Below, piece by piece: positions 11,239 to 21,014 of a DNA stretch of 64,000 nucleotides. Origin of the DNA: Isoetes taiwanensis. Taxonomy: Eukaryota; Streptophyta; Lycopodiopsida; Isoetales; Isoetaceae. Location: positions 11,118,101 through 11,182,100 of the forward strand of contig JAJEKV010000015.1 in NCBI GenBank assembly GCA_021234155.1. Direction: 5' to 3'. Every line of letters begins with the position of its first letter. Position 1 is the first letter of the stretch. Below the pieces are notes generated by a model, which saw nothing but the letters and a program-made list of their open reading frames with translations, was not told where the DNA came from and ran no database searches. The translations under genes were made by a program, and so were the position numbers.

Positions 11239-12900
11239 TATGAATTTGGTGCCGTCCGGTCTTTGTCATGGCGACTTCATTAAGGGTCGCAATGATCATG
11301 GCTTTTGCTGGCTTTAGGAACTCCATTCCTACTATAAGGTCATACCTTCCAATCTCCATGACCTCTGCCCCCATCGGCCACTTACTTCCACTAAGGTCTA
11401 TGTCGAATGTGATTCTCCTCCCCTTAGTGTGCCGAATGGCGCCGTTTGCCATAGCAACTGGCCTTGGCTTAGACTTCAATACCTTGTTCTTCATTAGGGC
11501 GGCCAGCCTAGGAGAGGCAAAGTTATGAGAGCTACCTGTATCTATCAATACTAGATATGGACTGCTATCTATGATCCCCTCAGCCGCAATGACTGTTGAC
11601 TGACTTTCAATGTCACCTGACTCAATGTTTGCACAAATGTGGCACTCACCATCTATGAAGTCCTGGGCCTCATGCTGGTCGTCGTCCTCATCTGCTTCAG
11701 TTGGCGAATCCCAATCCATAAGTTCTGCCAAGGCTGCCTGCATGACGAATGGGCAATCATGGGTTCGGTGCCCTGGCTGGAAGCACCTGAAACAAAGCTT
11801 CTTATCAATACATTCCTGTCTCTTCTCTTTCGTCAGGCTGTCTAGAATACGCTTTAACATGCTGCCCCCTGATGCATTTTGCGGCTTACGGTCCCCAAAG
11901 TTCTTACCCTGAGCTCTCCCTTGCTGCTGGCCTCCTGATGGCGTGGTTGCTGATTGCTTACTCTGTTGCTGCCCTTGGTACTATCCCGTTGACCTTCCTT
12001 TGAAGGCCGATTGTCTCTCACCTAGCTTTGCTGGAGCTTCTTCCAAACTTATGGCTTTATCCTCGGCTTCTGCCACTGACTTAGGGTTGATTGCTCGGAC
12101 TAGCCTTTTGATATTGCTGTTCAATCCCTCAATGTAAGTCTCGACCGCTTGCCTTTCCGGCACTCCAGAACATGGAGTCTAAGTCGCATAAATTCCTCTC
12201 AGATACTTTGCAACCCGACAATGTACCCCGGTTCAATCTATAGAACTGGATCTCGCTCACGGTATGTGACCTAGGCACATAATGTCTGCGAAAAGCCTTC
12301 TTCAAGGTCTTGAATCTGAACCGCTCCTTTTGAGCTTGTTAGACTTCACATAGCCTTTCCACCAGATTCTAGCTGCTCCTATCAAGTTTGCTGTAGCAAC
12401 TTTCCCTATGTCCTTATCCTTCATGCCATAAGAGTTGCCGAACTCTTCCATCTCGTCAAGCCAGGCTTCTGCCTCCATACCTGATCTGTCCTTCCCCGAA
12501 ACTGACCCAACTTCCTAGTCTTCCACACATTGCTCATAGCGCCATCAACTTTCTTTTTGATAATCATCTTCCTTCCTTGCCCCGGCTCTTACCTGCGGAG
12601 GCCTCGGACTCACTTTCCGAGCTAGAACCATATGACCGCCTCAAGTGTCCGATGAGCTGGAGCTAGGTGGTGTTGGAGATCTTCTGTTTTTCCTTTTCCT
12701 CTTCCTATCTCGACATTTCCCTGGTTGTCTTGCCCCTCTGGCTGTGGACCTTCCTCAATGCCTTGGCCGAGGTAGTGGTGGAGGTGGAGGTGGTGCAGTG
12801 CATATTCTTGGGCATTCATCAATGGGGTGGCCCAATGGATCAGCTGATGCATCTGATTCCTCATCCGCACCAGCCTTGCGTTGATTGCCTCCCGTCCATT
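11228..12900 (-). pseudogene. Gypsy gag and protease
   Basis: The best open stretch, 11228-11860, holds a CCHC zinc knuckle (CFRCFQPGHRTHDC), an acidic linker and a retroviral-type aspartic protease with DTGSSHNF, followed by DLIVGMEFL. Upstream gag pieces at 11981-12163 (ETYIEGLNSNIKRLVRAI) and about 12200-12880 are in different frames; the capsid-like part is recognisable by position more than motif. The gag start is not fixed; the Gln/His/Pro-rich start near 12870 is plausible. Gag would form the particle and the protease would cleave Gag-Pol. Confidence 0.8.
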
Positions 12901-13213
12901 TCCTCGTTGTTGTCATCCCGATCACGTCCGAATAGGTTCCTTGGTATCCATCGATGTCGCTGTCCCCGGCCTTGGGAACCTGAGCGGTGTTCCTTGTTTG
13001 CAAGGATTGATCATCAATGCTTGTTATTTGTTTTACATATCAATTATATCCGTTTACAATTAATTCATTGTTAGATACAAAAGAAATCATGTGAAATTTC
13101 CACTTACAAGTCAAGATGATACTAAGTCATTAATATATAGAAGTACATTACATGATAATATCAAAGAGATTACTCAATACAATTTAAAACTTAAAAGGAA
13201 ATCTTATAGCTGA

Positions 13214-14120
13214 TCAATGGCCTCCTGAAAGCCTAAAGAAATTCTTCACATCTCTGAATCGGAGGCCTTTGCCGAGGTTGCGCAGGATGTTCCTTGTCGA
13301 TCTTCCCTCGAGTGCTCGCGCCATTTCCGGTTCCGGGAGTTCTGGTGCAGTTGCTGCTACTACAGAAAGTGATGCATCCCTGAGGTGGCCCCTAGCGAAG
13401 TCGAGGCAATGGAGCGCTACAGACCTCTTGAAAAGGATGACGTGATCTTCATGGGCGTATATCTTCGAATGCTGCCCGAAGCCCGAGAGTGCTATGAGAA
13501 GTGCCACTGATTCTTCCCCCCTTGGACTAAACTCCTTGTGGAAGACTACCATTTGCCCTTGGCTGAGGGCTGGAAGATAGTAGCGTAGTGCCATACCCTT
13601 ACCTGTGCCTCGCGATCCCGTGCCTTTCCTTTGAGCCGCTCCGCCCAGAGGCATCTACCGCCATAAGGTCTTCATGGTCTCTCCACATGCCGGGTTGCAT
13701 TGTCCAAGTTGATGCTACTTTGGACCCTTCCCTCATGCTCCCGCGCTCGAATCGTTCGGGCTTGAGCTTGGGCCCCTCCCCTGGTTTTGTACAAGTGTGC
13801 TCAGATCTGGCTGGAACTCCTCCTCCTCGAAATGACAGTTCCTCGCCGTCGATAGATTTCCCCTTATCTGCCGATAGGCCGCTATGTCGACATTGTCTCC
13901 CCAAAGATAAGAATGTCTCTCCGCCAAATCCCTTTGAATCTCCCCGTATGAATAGTCGATGAGGTCCGTGCTTTTCCCATGTGCTATCATGCCTAGAAGC
14001 TCGCCGATTCAAGTCCCCGTTCCTCGGCAAGATGACAAGTTGAGGATGTCATTTGCTAGAATGTACTCCTCTCCGCCGATGACTATCTCGATGCGAGAGC
14101 CGGATGCCGACCGGTGGCTC
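13214..14120 (-). CDS. Extra retrotransposon ORF of unknown function (frameshifted)
   Basis: Lies in sense orientation between the H3-like gene and gag. Three overlapping minus-strand frames combine into one plausible protein: about 14120-13990 (IEIVIGGEEYILANDIL), 13733-13990 (STDLIDYSYGEIQRDLAERH) and 13214-13654 (VVFHKEFSPRGEESVALLIA ... HEDHVILFKRSVALHCLDFA), ending near 13214 with VKNFFRLSGG. I recognise no domain. The amino-acid mix is protein-like in these segments and poor in the alternative frames. It could be a highly diverged gag-like or accessory ORF1 of the kind some plant gypsy lineages (Ogre) carry upstream of gag. Confidence 0.45.
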
Positions 14121-15053
14121 TAAGGCTCTTTCTCGATGTCGCCGCCGTGCCTCGACATGTACCTCTGCATTCTTGTCGCCTCTCTGCTCTCCCACTCGGG
14201 TTTTGCTCCCCTAGCTGCTCGTAGTCTTCATGGATCTGCAGAGATGGTGCCCCCCGCGCCGTGCCATAGTATTCGTGAAATAAAGGACTCTATATTCGTT
14301 TGATCCCGGGCCCTTACGGCATCAAGTGGAGCTAAGTCTAAGGGCTAAACGGAAGGTTCCCCTACTTTGTTGATTGACTTATAATGCATGAAGAGGGCAA
14401 GGGTCAACAGATGAAAGGTACCTATGCCTATTATGTCCGCAGGTCATGTAATCCGGCATGGTCCTAGTCCTATCCCATAGTCGCTTCTTGCCTTTGGATC
14501 CCGCCATCTCTCGACCTAAGGCTTGGGTGAGTGTCTCAAGAGAAACCCAATTCCCTCCCCTAGGGGTAGTCTAACTTCCCAAGGTAGGACCCGCTGGTCA
14601 TATTGGCACATGATATCTCAGATAGTATGGTGTTCTAGACAGAGTTGCATGAAGATCAAACAAGTGGTCAAACACGTAGAAGGCTTGGTCACAGGGAGTC
14701 GATGGATATGGCTTGCAAAGATTGTACCATCTCTCAAAGTTGCCGGGCCCATTGAGCAAGGAAGGGTGCGTAAAATGACTTGCAAGGATCGAGGAGGAGT
14801 TTAAAAAATCGCCTAAGTGGTCGGGAGCGCCTACGTGGAAGGGAAAACGACAAATGAGGCCCTTTTTATAGACTATGGTTGACCTCGGGATTCGTGCAAA
14901 AGGTTCCTAGATGGGGAAGGCCTTGGTTCTATGGCTCTGGGTGTCCAATTGAGCTACCATGAAGTGCAATTCTAAGCAAAGCAAAGCAAGAAACACTACA
15001 TGGCAGTTTGTTTGGTCGAATTTGGCTAATTTGGGTCAAGAATAGGCTGACCC

Positions 15054-15124
15054 GGGTGAGTCCGCGCGGATGGCCTCCGCGTCGCGGACGCAGACGCGTT
15101 TGGCGCGGTCTCACCCGGTTGGCC
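15054..15124. repeat. 71-bp GC-rich hairpin repeat, copy 1
   Basis: Begins GGGTGAGTCCGCGC and ends with GCGCGGTCTCACCC plus GGTTGGCC; the two ends pair (13 of 14). A second stem forms around GCGTCGCGGACGC. One mismatch from copy 2. The flanking DNA is AT-rich. Confidence 0.9.
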
Positions 15125-15256
15125 TATTTTGGGCCAATTTTTGGTCATTTTTGGGAATTTCAAGATGCTAACATGGCTAATTGGGCCGATTCTAAGCTAA
15201 CTAGCAACTTATTTTGAGCAGAACTGACATCTAAAAGCATGTTTTTGGGGCCAGTC

Positions 15257-15327
15257 GGGTGAGTCCGCGCGGATGGCCTCCGCGTCGCGAACGCAGACGC
15301 GTTTGGCGCGGTCTCACCCGGTTGGCC
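15257..15327. repeat. 71-bp GC-rich hairpin repeat, copy 2
   Basis: Direct repeat of 15054-15124 with a 203-bp period. The intervening 132 bases are unrelated, so this is a dispersed pair and not a simple tandem. It lies just downstream (coding sense) of the H3-like stop codon. Confidence 0.9.
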
Positions 15328-15559
15328 CAATTTTTTGCTTTTTTGATGATATTTTTTGCCAAAATTTTGTTGTAGTCATGATTTCTAGGATATTTCTGGG
15401 AGTGCTATGAAGAATTCTACTACAATTAGGTTCTATTTCCTAAATTTCAAGCATACAACATTTTTTTTCCTAATTACAAAGGGAAATACTTTTATATTAA
15501 TAAGAAACACAATTACATGGCAATTTTACTTTTCTAACAAAATTTACAAAATTTGAGGC

Positions 15560-16683
15560 CTAGGGCCTCTCCCTGCGGATCCTCCGTGCTAAGTGAATGT
15601 CCTTTGGCATAAGGGTGACTCTCTTAGCATGGATGGCACAGAGATTCCCTTCCTCAAAGAGCTGCACCAGCTCTGCTTCAGCAGCCTCTTGCAGGGCCCG
15701 GGACGTTAGAGGGGTGATCCTATAATCGGTCCGGAACTCCTGCATGACTTCCCTAAGGAGACGCTCGAAGGGCGCCTTCCTTATGAGGAGATTTGTGCAC
15801 ATTTGGAAGTGCTTGATCTCCCTAAACACCCGGGCGTACACACTGTTCGGCCCGTGGTGAACCCTTTTGGGTTTTTCCGGTCTAGGTGGGGGTGGCTTCG
15901 GCTGATTTTTCTTCGGCCTGCCGCCCTCCACGGCCCGCTGCACCTCTTGACGGCAATACCAATCGTTGTACCTCGTCCAACGACGGAGGTACTCCTTGTA
16001 TGCCGCCATTTTTCGCTTGAATTCGCGATCCTGCCGGAGCGCGAATGCCCGTTCCCCTACCTTCTGCTTCTTCACCACCTTTGGTGGCTCGGCCACCGGT
16101 GGGGTGGCCTGCGCGATCGGGGTTTGAAGCTTCTCCGACGGCTTCAGTGTCCCCTTCCTCTTCTTCTTCCTCCACCTCCTCATGTTGGCGCTGGGGAGGC
16201 TCTTCTATGACGACGGTCCTGCGAGGCTCGTCGTTCTTCCTCTTCGTCCTTCTTTCCTGCCGCCTGAGCTCCCGCTCGCGCTCCCTCTTCTTCCTAGCAG
16301 CCTTCTCTTCCGGCCACTCCGCAACTTTTCCCTTGCCCTTCTTCTTAGGCGAAAGGGCCCGCTTCTTCGATGCAGTGCTGAGTGGTCTTTCTTGCTCCTC
16401 CACTGTTCTTGACACGCTCTTCCACCTCGGTGTCCGAGGCCCCGAAGTGGCGGGACTCGTCCGTTCTTTGCGTGCCTCCTGATGACGAGCTGCTGCTGGG
16501 GCTCTCCTCGGCATCATGGAAGCTCTGGTCGCTGCTGCTGCTGCTGGTGGGAAGCTCCTCTTCCCCCTTCTTGGGTCGAAGGTGCTCCGGGATCTTCTTC
16601 GTGTGGCGTCCCGCTGCTACCTGGGCCATCGAGAGGGTGGGTCGCTCGCCAAACTTCCTAGCTGTTTGTTTGGTGTGTGCCAT
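15560..16683 (-). CDS. Histone H3-like protein with large internal insertion, carried by the retrotransposon
   Basis: Begins [17 protein letters not shown], matching the canonical H3 tail at K4 and at R8-K9. It ends (15560-15840) with a full H3 fold: [57 protein letters not shown]. By eye about two thirds of the 87 fold residues equal canonical H3. Loop 1 is of normal length, so it is not CENH3-like. Between tail and fold are about 200-250 residues rich in Ser, then Lys/Arg/Glu (nuclear-signal-like [14 protein letters not shown], acidic EEVEEEEEE). Reading passes through three frames: 16683 to about 16400, then to about 16150, then to 15560. The two shifts fall in low-complexity runs. The gene is in sense, between primer site and gag. 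Captured host H3 is the simplest origin. Confidence 0.85.
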
Positions 16684-16689
16684 GTCTTG

Positions 16690-17238
16690 TGGCTCAAGAA
16701 ATGGGTGACGTAAGGCTGATCAAGAGAGAGATGAAGGTGAAGGGTTGGAGAGAGAGAATGAGGTGTCAGATATTTAAAAAGGAGGGTCCCTAGGAATATT
16801 CTCCCACCATAATTATCCCTATTTATTATAGCCTCCCTTATTAATTGCACCATATTTTAATTATTAATGTATATATTAACTTTGTATTAATTTTGTATTA
16901 TACTTTAAATTTTCGAATTTCCTAATGGTTTGATGTGCTAATTATGGATTCGCGCCATTTTTCACTCGGGTCTCCGATTGGCATGATTCTTCGACCCATT
17001 TTATGTGAAATTTGATGCAGATACATAATCTCCACACCAATTTACTAGAGGATGAATTCGACTCATTCATTTCTTCGTCTAACACTTAAGCTAATTTCGG
17101 ACCCACTACCTAAGAGAAAAAAGTTTTCCCTTATTTTCGAGGTTCAATGGTGGAAATTTTTATTTCACACCCCTATAAGCTTGTTAGACTACTTTCAAGG
17201 TTATGGTCAGTGCTAGTTCCTGGTCAACCAAGAACATC
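16690..17238 (-). other. Gypsy 5' leader
   Basis: AT-rich untranslated leader from the primer site to the H3-like start codon at 16681-16683. No other motif seen. Confidence 0.6.
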
Positions 17239-17250
17239 GCTCTGATACCA
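17239..17250 (-). other. Primer-binding site (initiator Met-tRNA)
   Basis: The minus strand reads TGGTATCAGAGC one base inside the end of the 5' LTR (17252). This is the usual plant iMet primer complement. Confidence 0.95.
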
Positions 17251-17251
17251 T

Positions 17252-18885
17252 TGTGACGCTCCCTGCTAAATATACGGCGCCTACTAGTACACTCGGCAGA
17301 AATCCCCATCCGGCTCAATGTACCGCCGCAAGTTCCCTCGCCTACCCCCCACTCTAGGGTGACCCTAGTGCGGGAGGGGACACGAAGGTGTCTTGGCGCC
17401 CTTCCCCTATGGGCTCCTATAACAAATGGCGATAAACATGTCGAACTAGCATCAACAATACAAATACTACCTCAAGGGTAGTCCATCACATATCCAAAGG
17501 TGCAAAGAACATAGCCACATACCATAAAACGTGAGAGCTCCTACCCGTGGATCTCGACACACAAGGAAGTCGAATCGAATCGGATAGGCCTCAAGGTAGA
17601 GCGCACCGAAGTCATAACAATGGCGGGCCGGCATAAGACAATGGCTAGGGTTGACCACTCCATCCGCCCCTCCCTGCATACTTTGCGGATGGGCTAGATC
17701 GCTCGCATGACTCTAACCTTCCTGCACGCAATCCCATGGCATCACCCATCTGGGACTACTCGTGTTGCATCTCCCCGGTCCGGCCGAGGTAGGAAGGGTT
17801 GCATCTCCCCTTCCCGGGTCTAGAGGCTCCACCTGACGGCTAGAGAATCGTGGCGACACACCCGATTCGCACTGACCGAACCCCCAAAACAAGAGCCAAG
17901 CCGACACTTGCAACTCTTGAGAGGCAGGGCAACACCTTCGCCCCAGGAGGTGTCGGACCCATGCCCGGCCCACACGAAGTGACCGGCCATAAGCCTAGCC
18001 CACTATGGGATCCCCCGTAGCCCCCACTCGGCAGGGATCCTCCCTCCATATTGCCTCTAGCCCCGTTGTGTAGTGCTGAGTCACATCATAGCCTCCATAG
18101 CCTGGTGGGTTCCTATGCACAGGCCGCAATCTAATAGGAACTAAGGGATCTATACTAGGAACATACTACATATGGCCCTAGGTCTCTACCCCCCTTCCCA
18201 ACACAAGAGGAACAAACATGATCAACCATCATCCCATAATCATCATGAACAATATCATATGAACATCTTAACCTAATCATACATATCTAACTATTAGTTA
18301 GGGTTCATTGATTAGGGTTCAAGATGTTCAACAAAGGATCTAGGGTGGCTCTACTCTAGCTACGAAATACTAACCCATCTGGAGTGCTAACTCCCAGATG
18401 AACTAACATGGACTCTACTCAACCTACCTCCTCCAGAAGCGCTTCCTCCCATCCCTGGCGTCTCCATGCTCCTTGACGTGGCTCGAAGACTTGCTCCCTC
18501 TACGATCATACACACCTTCCAGGGGCTGCTGCTCCAGGCTAGGCTACGACGAACGATGCTCGAAACGGAGTTTCGGGCGCGTGGATGAGGGTTTAGGTGC
18601 TAGGTCAGGGAAAAAAAGTCTAGGGTTAGGGTTAGAGCTAATATAGGTGTGGGTCCACATGGGATGCCACGTGGCACCACTAGGATGAGGCCGTGTGGCG
18701 GTTGCCCAATAGGATAAGGCCATGTGGAAATGGGTCTTATCTTAAGGTTATCTAAGTTAAACAATTAACTTAGATGTGCACCCCTTGCCACTTCCCAATG
18801 CATACAAGGCTACTCAGGTAGACTTGTATGGTGACGGGTCCAGGAATATACGTGTATATAGCGTATATTCCCCTGGAACATCACA
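17252..18885 (-). repeat. 5' LTR of the gypsy element
   Basis: 1634 bp, TGTGACG...CATCACA, flanked outward by GAATC (18886-18890) and inward by the primer site. It lacks the MITE present in its partner and so preserves the empty site. Confidence 0.95.
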
Positions 18886-18890
18886 GAATC
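18886..18890. repeat. Target-site duplication GAATC (right)
   Basis: Perfect partner of 5357-5361. Confidence 0.95.
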
Positions 18891-19706
18891 GCATTGACCA
18901 AATGTATTATCTCCCCAACATACTACCTCATGGTTATCTTCTCGAAGGCCACATGTAAAATTATGTCCCCCAGTTATAGAAGAGAAGTTATAATTACTAG
19001 GGGCGTCACATTGAAGATCGTCATTCATACCCCAACACAATATTCTCTTAGTAACCATCTCTATGCCACAAACGTGGCAAGTGCCTGCAAATATGGAAGA
19101 ATACCGAGATCCACTTTCTTGAACCCATTTTAGAGATTCAGTACTCCAACTATGACCCCAGAAGACAGGTCTACCGTTGTCCGTTCTCAATCCATAGGTA
19201 AAATCCTTACCAGCAGCAACGGCTTTGAACGAAACACCAGCTGGAGGTGTTATCTGACCAAAGTTCGTGATGCCCCAACAATCAACTGTACCCAGATCAT
19301 CATCTCGGATAGCACAGGAATGCCATCCTCCAGAACTGATACTCGAATACCTAACATTCTGAAAGGCCAGAGGAATGATTATGGCATAGCTGCTGTGGTT
19401 TGCATCCCCCCAACACAATGGATATTGGGACGGATACGTGAGGCCGCAGCTGTAATACACACCTCCTGCTATCGCCCAGAAGGGTGTCAGAGGCGGATTT
19501 GTGTCGTTCACATATTTTTCATAATTTCCAGTGCAAACAGGAAGTAGTGTCCCTGGCTGAATAGCACAAACTGAGTATAAACCGGCGCTTGGGACTATGC
19601 TTCCCCACATCGTAGAGATTGTGCTTGTGAATCCGCTTGCAAGGGCTGGTGTGAACATAATTGAAAATATTAGCAATGTTGCCAATGCAAGCGCAATATA
19701 GCCCAT
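18886..19706 (-). pseudogene. CRINKLY4-like receptor, N-terminal ectodomain
   Basis: The start codon at 19704-19706 opens MGYIALALATLLIFSIMFTP, a signal peptide ending near ALASG. About 250 residues of RCC1-like (crinkly) repeats follow, each with a CWG-type core: YPLCWGDANHS, VDCWGITNFGQ, ILCWGMNDDLQC, VVCWGDNTFGQCDS. Plant receptors of this type display the propeller at the cell surface, followed by TNFR-like cysteines, one membrane helix and a kinase. The frame is cut at FGQCDS by the 13.5-kb gypsy element and resumes at 5361. Family members govern epidermal and meristem cell identity in angiosperms. Whether the gene worked before disruption cannot be told, because frameshifts also occur downstream. 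Confidence 0.85.
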
Positions 19707-19778
19707 ACTTTTTTGTTGCCCAATTTCTCAAACAACAGGAAGGTTTTTGAAGTAGAACATCTCTTAACACAACTCTGT

Positions 19779-19786
19779 CTTATATT
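19779..19786 (-). promoter_or_regulatory. TATA-like box upstream of the receptor gene
   Basis: AATATAAG on the minus strand, about 73 bases upstream of the ATG at 19706. Spacing fits a short 5' UTR. Sequence-only inference. Confidence 0.4.
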
Positions 19787-19789
19787 GTT

Positions 19790-20519
19790 TCATGTTGTTT
19801 CTCTGGATCCCTTTCGGTTGCCTGTAGAGGCAAACTCCTATTTAATGGTGGGGTTGCAAATATTCCTTTGATGCCTAAGTCGTGTGCGAGACGAGTCATT
19901 TAATTCGGGTGCACAATATCTTTTACTCTATATCCGTTTTTATTACTTTTTCTTCTTCATGTATTGTCTGCTATAATATCGTGCGTGCTCCAATTGCACG
20001 TTTTCTAGTCTATGCATTTAAATCCTTCAATTAATATTATTCTAAAAGTTGGCCCCCCTCTAATACGTTCCAATGCCAATAAGTGGTCCCAATACCTTAT
20101 TATGCACGTTGTATGCAAGAGAAATATACTATTGTGCGTGGGGTAACCAAGCTATCATGGCCAATATGAATTGTAATTGCAAGTCCAAAGTTGCCAACCT
20201 ATTAAGGGGGTTTTGAAGATTTGTATATAACCACGATTCCGTTATTTTGACATTATTCTAGTGTTCATTTTTTTTTCAACTCAGGTTTTTAACCTATGTT
20301 TTGAGTTAGAGTTTGCAATCTGTAACTTTTTGGACTTGAATTGGTGGGTTCATTGCACCATTTATTATGTCTAGTAGAAATCATGGACACTAAAATCATG
20401 GCAAAAAAGAGAGTGTAGACAAGAAATAGGGAAGGGGCTAATAGTTTTCCATAAAAAAAAACATCTTTTATATTGATACAAGGTATGTACATGTAGAATA
20501 TATACCACAAATATGAGGG
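19790..20519. other. No recognisable gene
   Basis: AT-rich intergenic DNA. Short ORFs only. Confidence 0.5.
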
Positions 20520-20930
20520 CACAATCATTGACAATAATTTTTTACAACCAGATCAATGTCTAGATCATATGCTTTTCCTTGCAAATCTGGTCTGCTTCTT
20601 AGGAAAGCAAGCATTGTGGGGGCTAATATGAGGAAATTAAATACTTCAGGTGTTTTTGTTGACACCCAATGCTCTTCAACTTCATCCTTTGGGTGCCATG
20701 ATAGAGGACTTATATTGTTTTCTACATTCAAGCAACACTTGATGGGGTCATCATCATACAGACATATCTGGTCTTCTTGAAATCCTTCTATCACCTCCAA
20801 GGCTTCATGTATATGTTTTATGAAGATATCTTTTGTGCCATGTTTCTCGAATCCTTTGGCAAAGGATGTGCAGTTTGAACGAGAAAGAGTATGGATCCTA
20901 TTCAGAAGCCCCAATAGTGGTGCTCTTAGC
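20520..20930 (-). CDS. Possible terminal exon of an unrecognised gene
   Basis: A 129-plus codon minus-strand frame with protein-like composition (GLLNRIHTLSRSNCTSFAKG ... SPLSWHPKDEVEEHWVSTKT ... FLRSRPDLQGKAYDLDIDLV) ending at a stop near 20525. Just upstream (20931-20945, coding sense) is a pyrimidine-rich TTTTTTCTATATCAG that could be a splice acceptor; a GTAAGT donor lies about 70 bases further upstream near 21010. I do not recognise the protein. It could be the last exon of a host gene or gene fragment; upstream exons were not found with confidence. Confidence 0.4.
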
Positions 20931-21014
20931 TGATATAGAAAAAATATGGTTCTAATGTGCGAAATATACTACATATAGCTTTGGAAACAGGAAGCAAACA
21001 ACAAAACTTACAGT

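Larger units (their letters stand above)
14121..15559 (-). other. Non-coding spacer inside the gypsy element
   Basis: No convincing ORF. It contains a long non-coding leader for the downstream ORF and two copies of a GC-rich hairpin repeat (15054-15124 and 15257-15327). Confidence 0.6.
5362..18885 (-). mobile_element. 13.5-kb Ty3/gypsy chromovirus carrying a histone H3-like gene
   Basis: A complete-ended LTR retrotransposon on the minus strand. The LTRs run 17252-18885 (5' LTR) and 5362-7334 (3' LTR). They are flanked by GAATC on both sides, with an initiator Met-tRNA primer site at 17239-17250 and a purine tract at 7335-7348. The order on the coding strand is: leader, H3-like ORF, GC-rich repeated hairpins, unknown ORF, gag, protease, RT, RNase H, integrase, chromodomain. 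Chromoviruses usually span 5-12 kb without the about 4 kb of extra coding leader seen here. Frameshifts occur in every ORF, so the copy as given cannot act alone, although several may be consensus errors (see findings). The insertion splits a receptor gene. Confidence 0.95.

Noticed and set aside
11268-11912. Plus-strand ORFs opposite gag/protease
   Set aside because: Antisense shadows of the zinc-knuckle and protease frame.
15560-16683. Centromeric H3 (CENH3) as identity of the H3-like protein
   Set aside because: Loop 1 has canonical length and the tail keeps the canonical K4/K9 context; CENH3 proteins have a longer loop 1 and a divergent tail.
16045-16708. Plus-strand Ser/Leu-rich ORFs opposite the H3-like gene
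   Set aside because: Complement of Glu/Lys/Ser-rich coding sequence; no domain and wrong orientation for the element.
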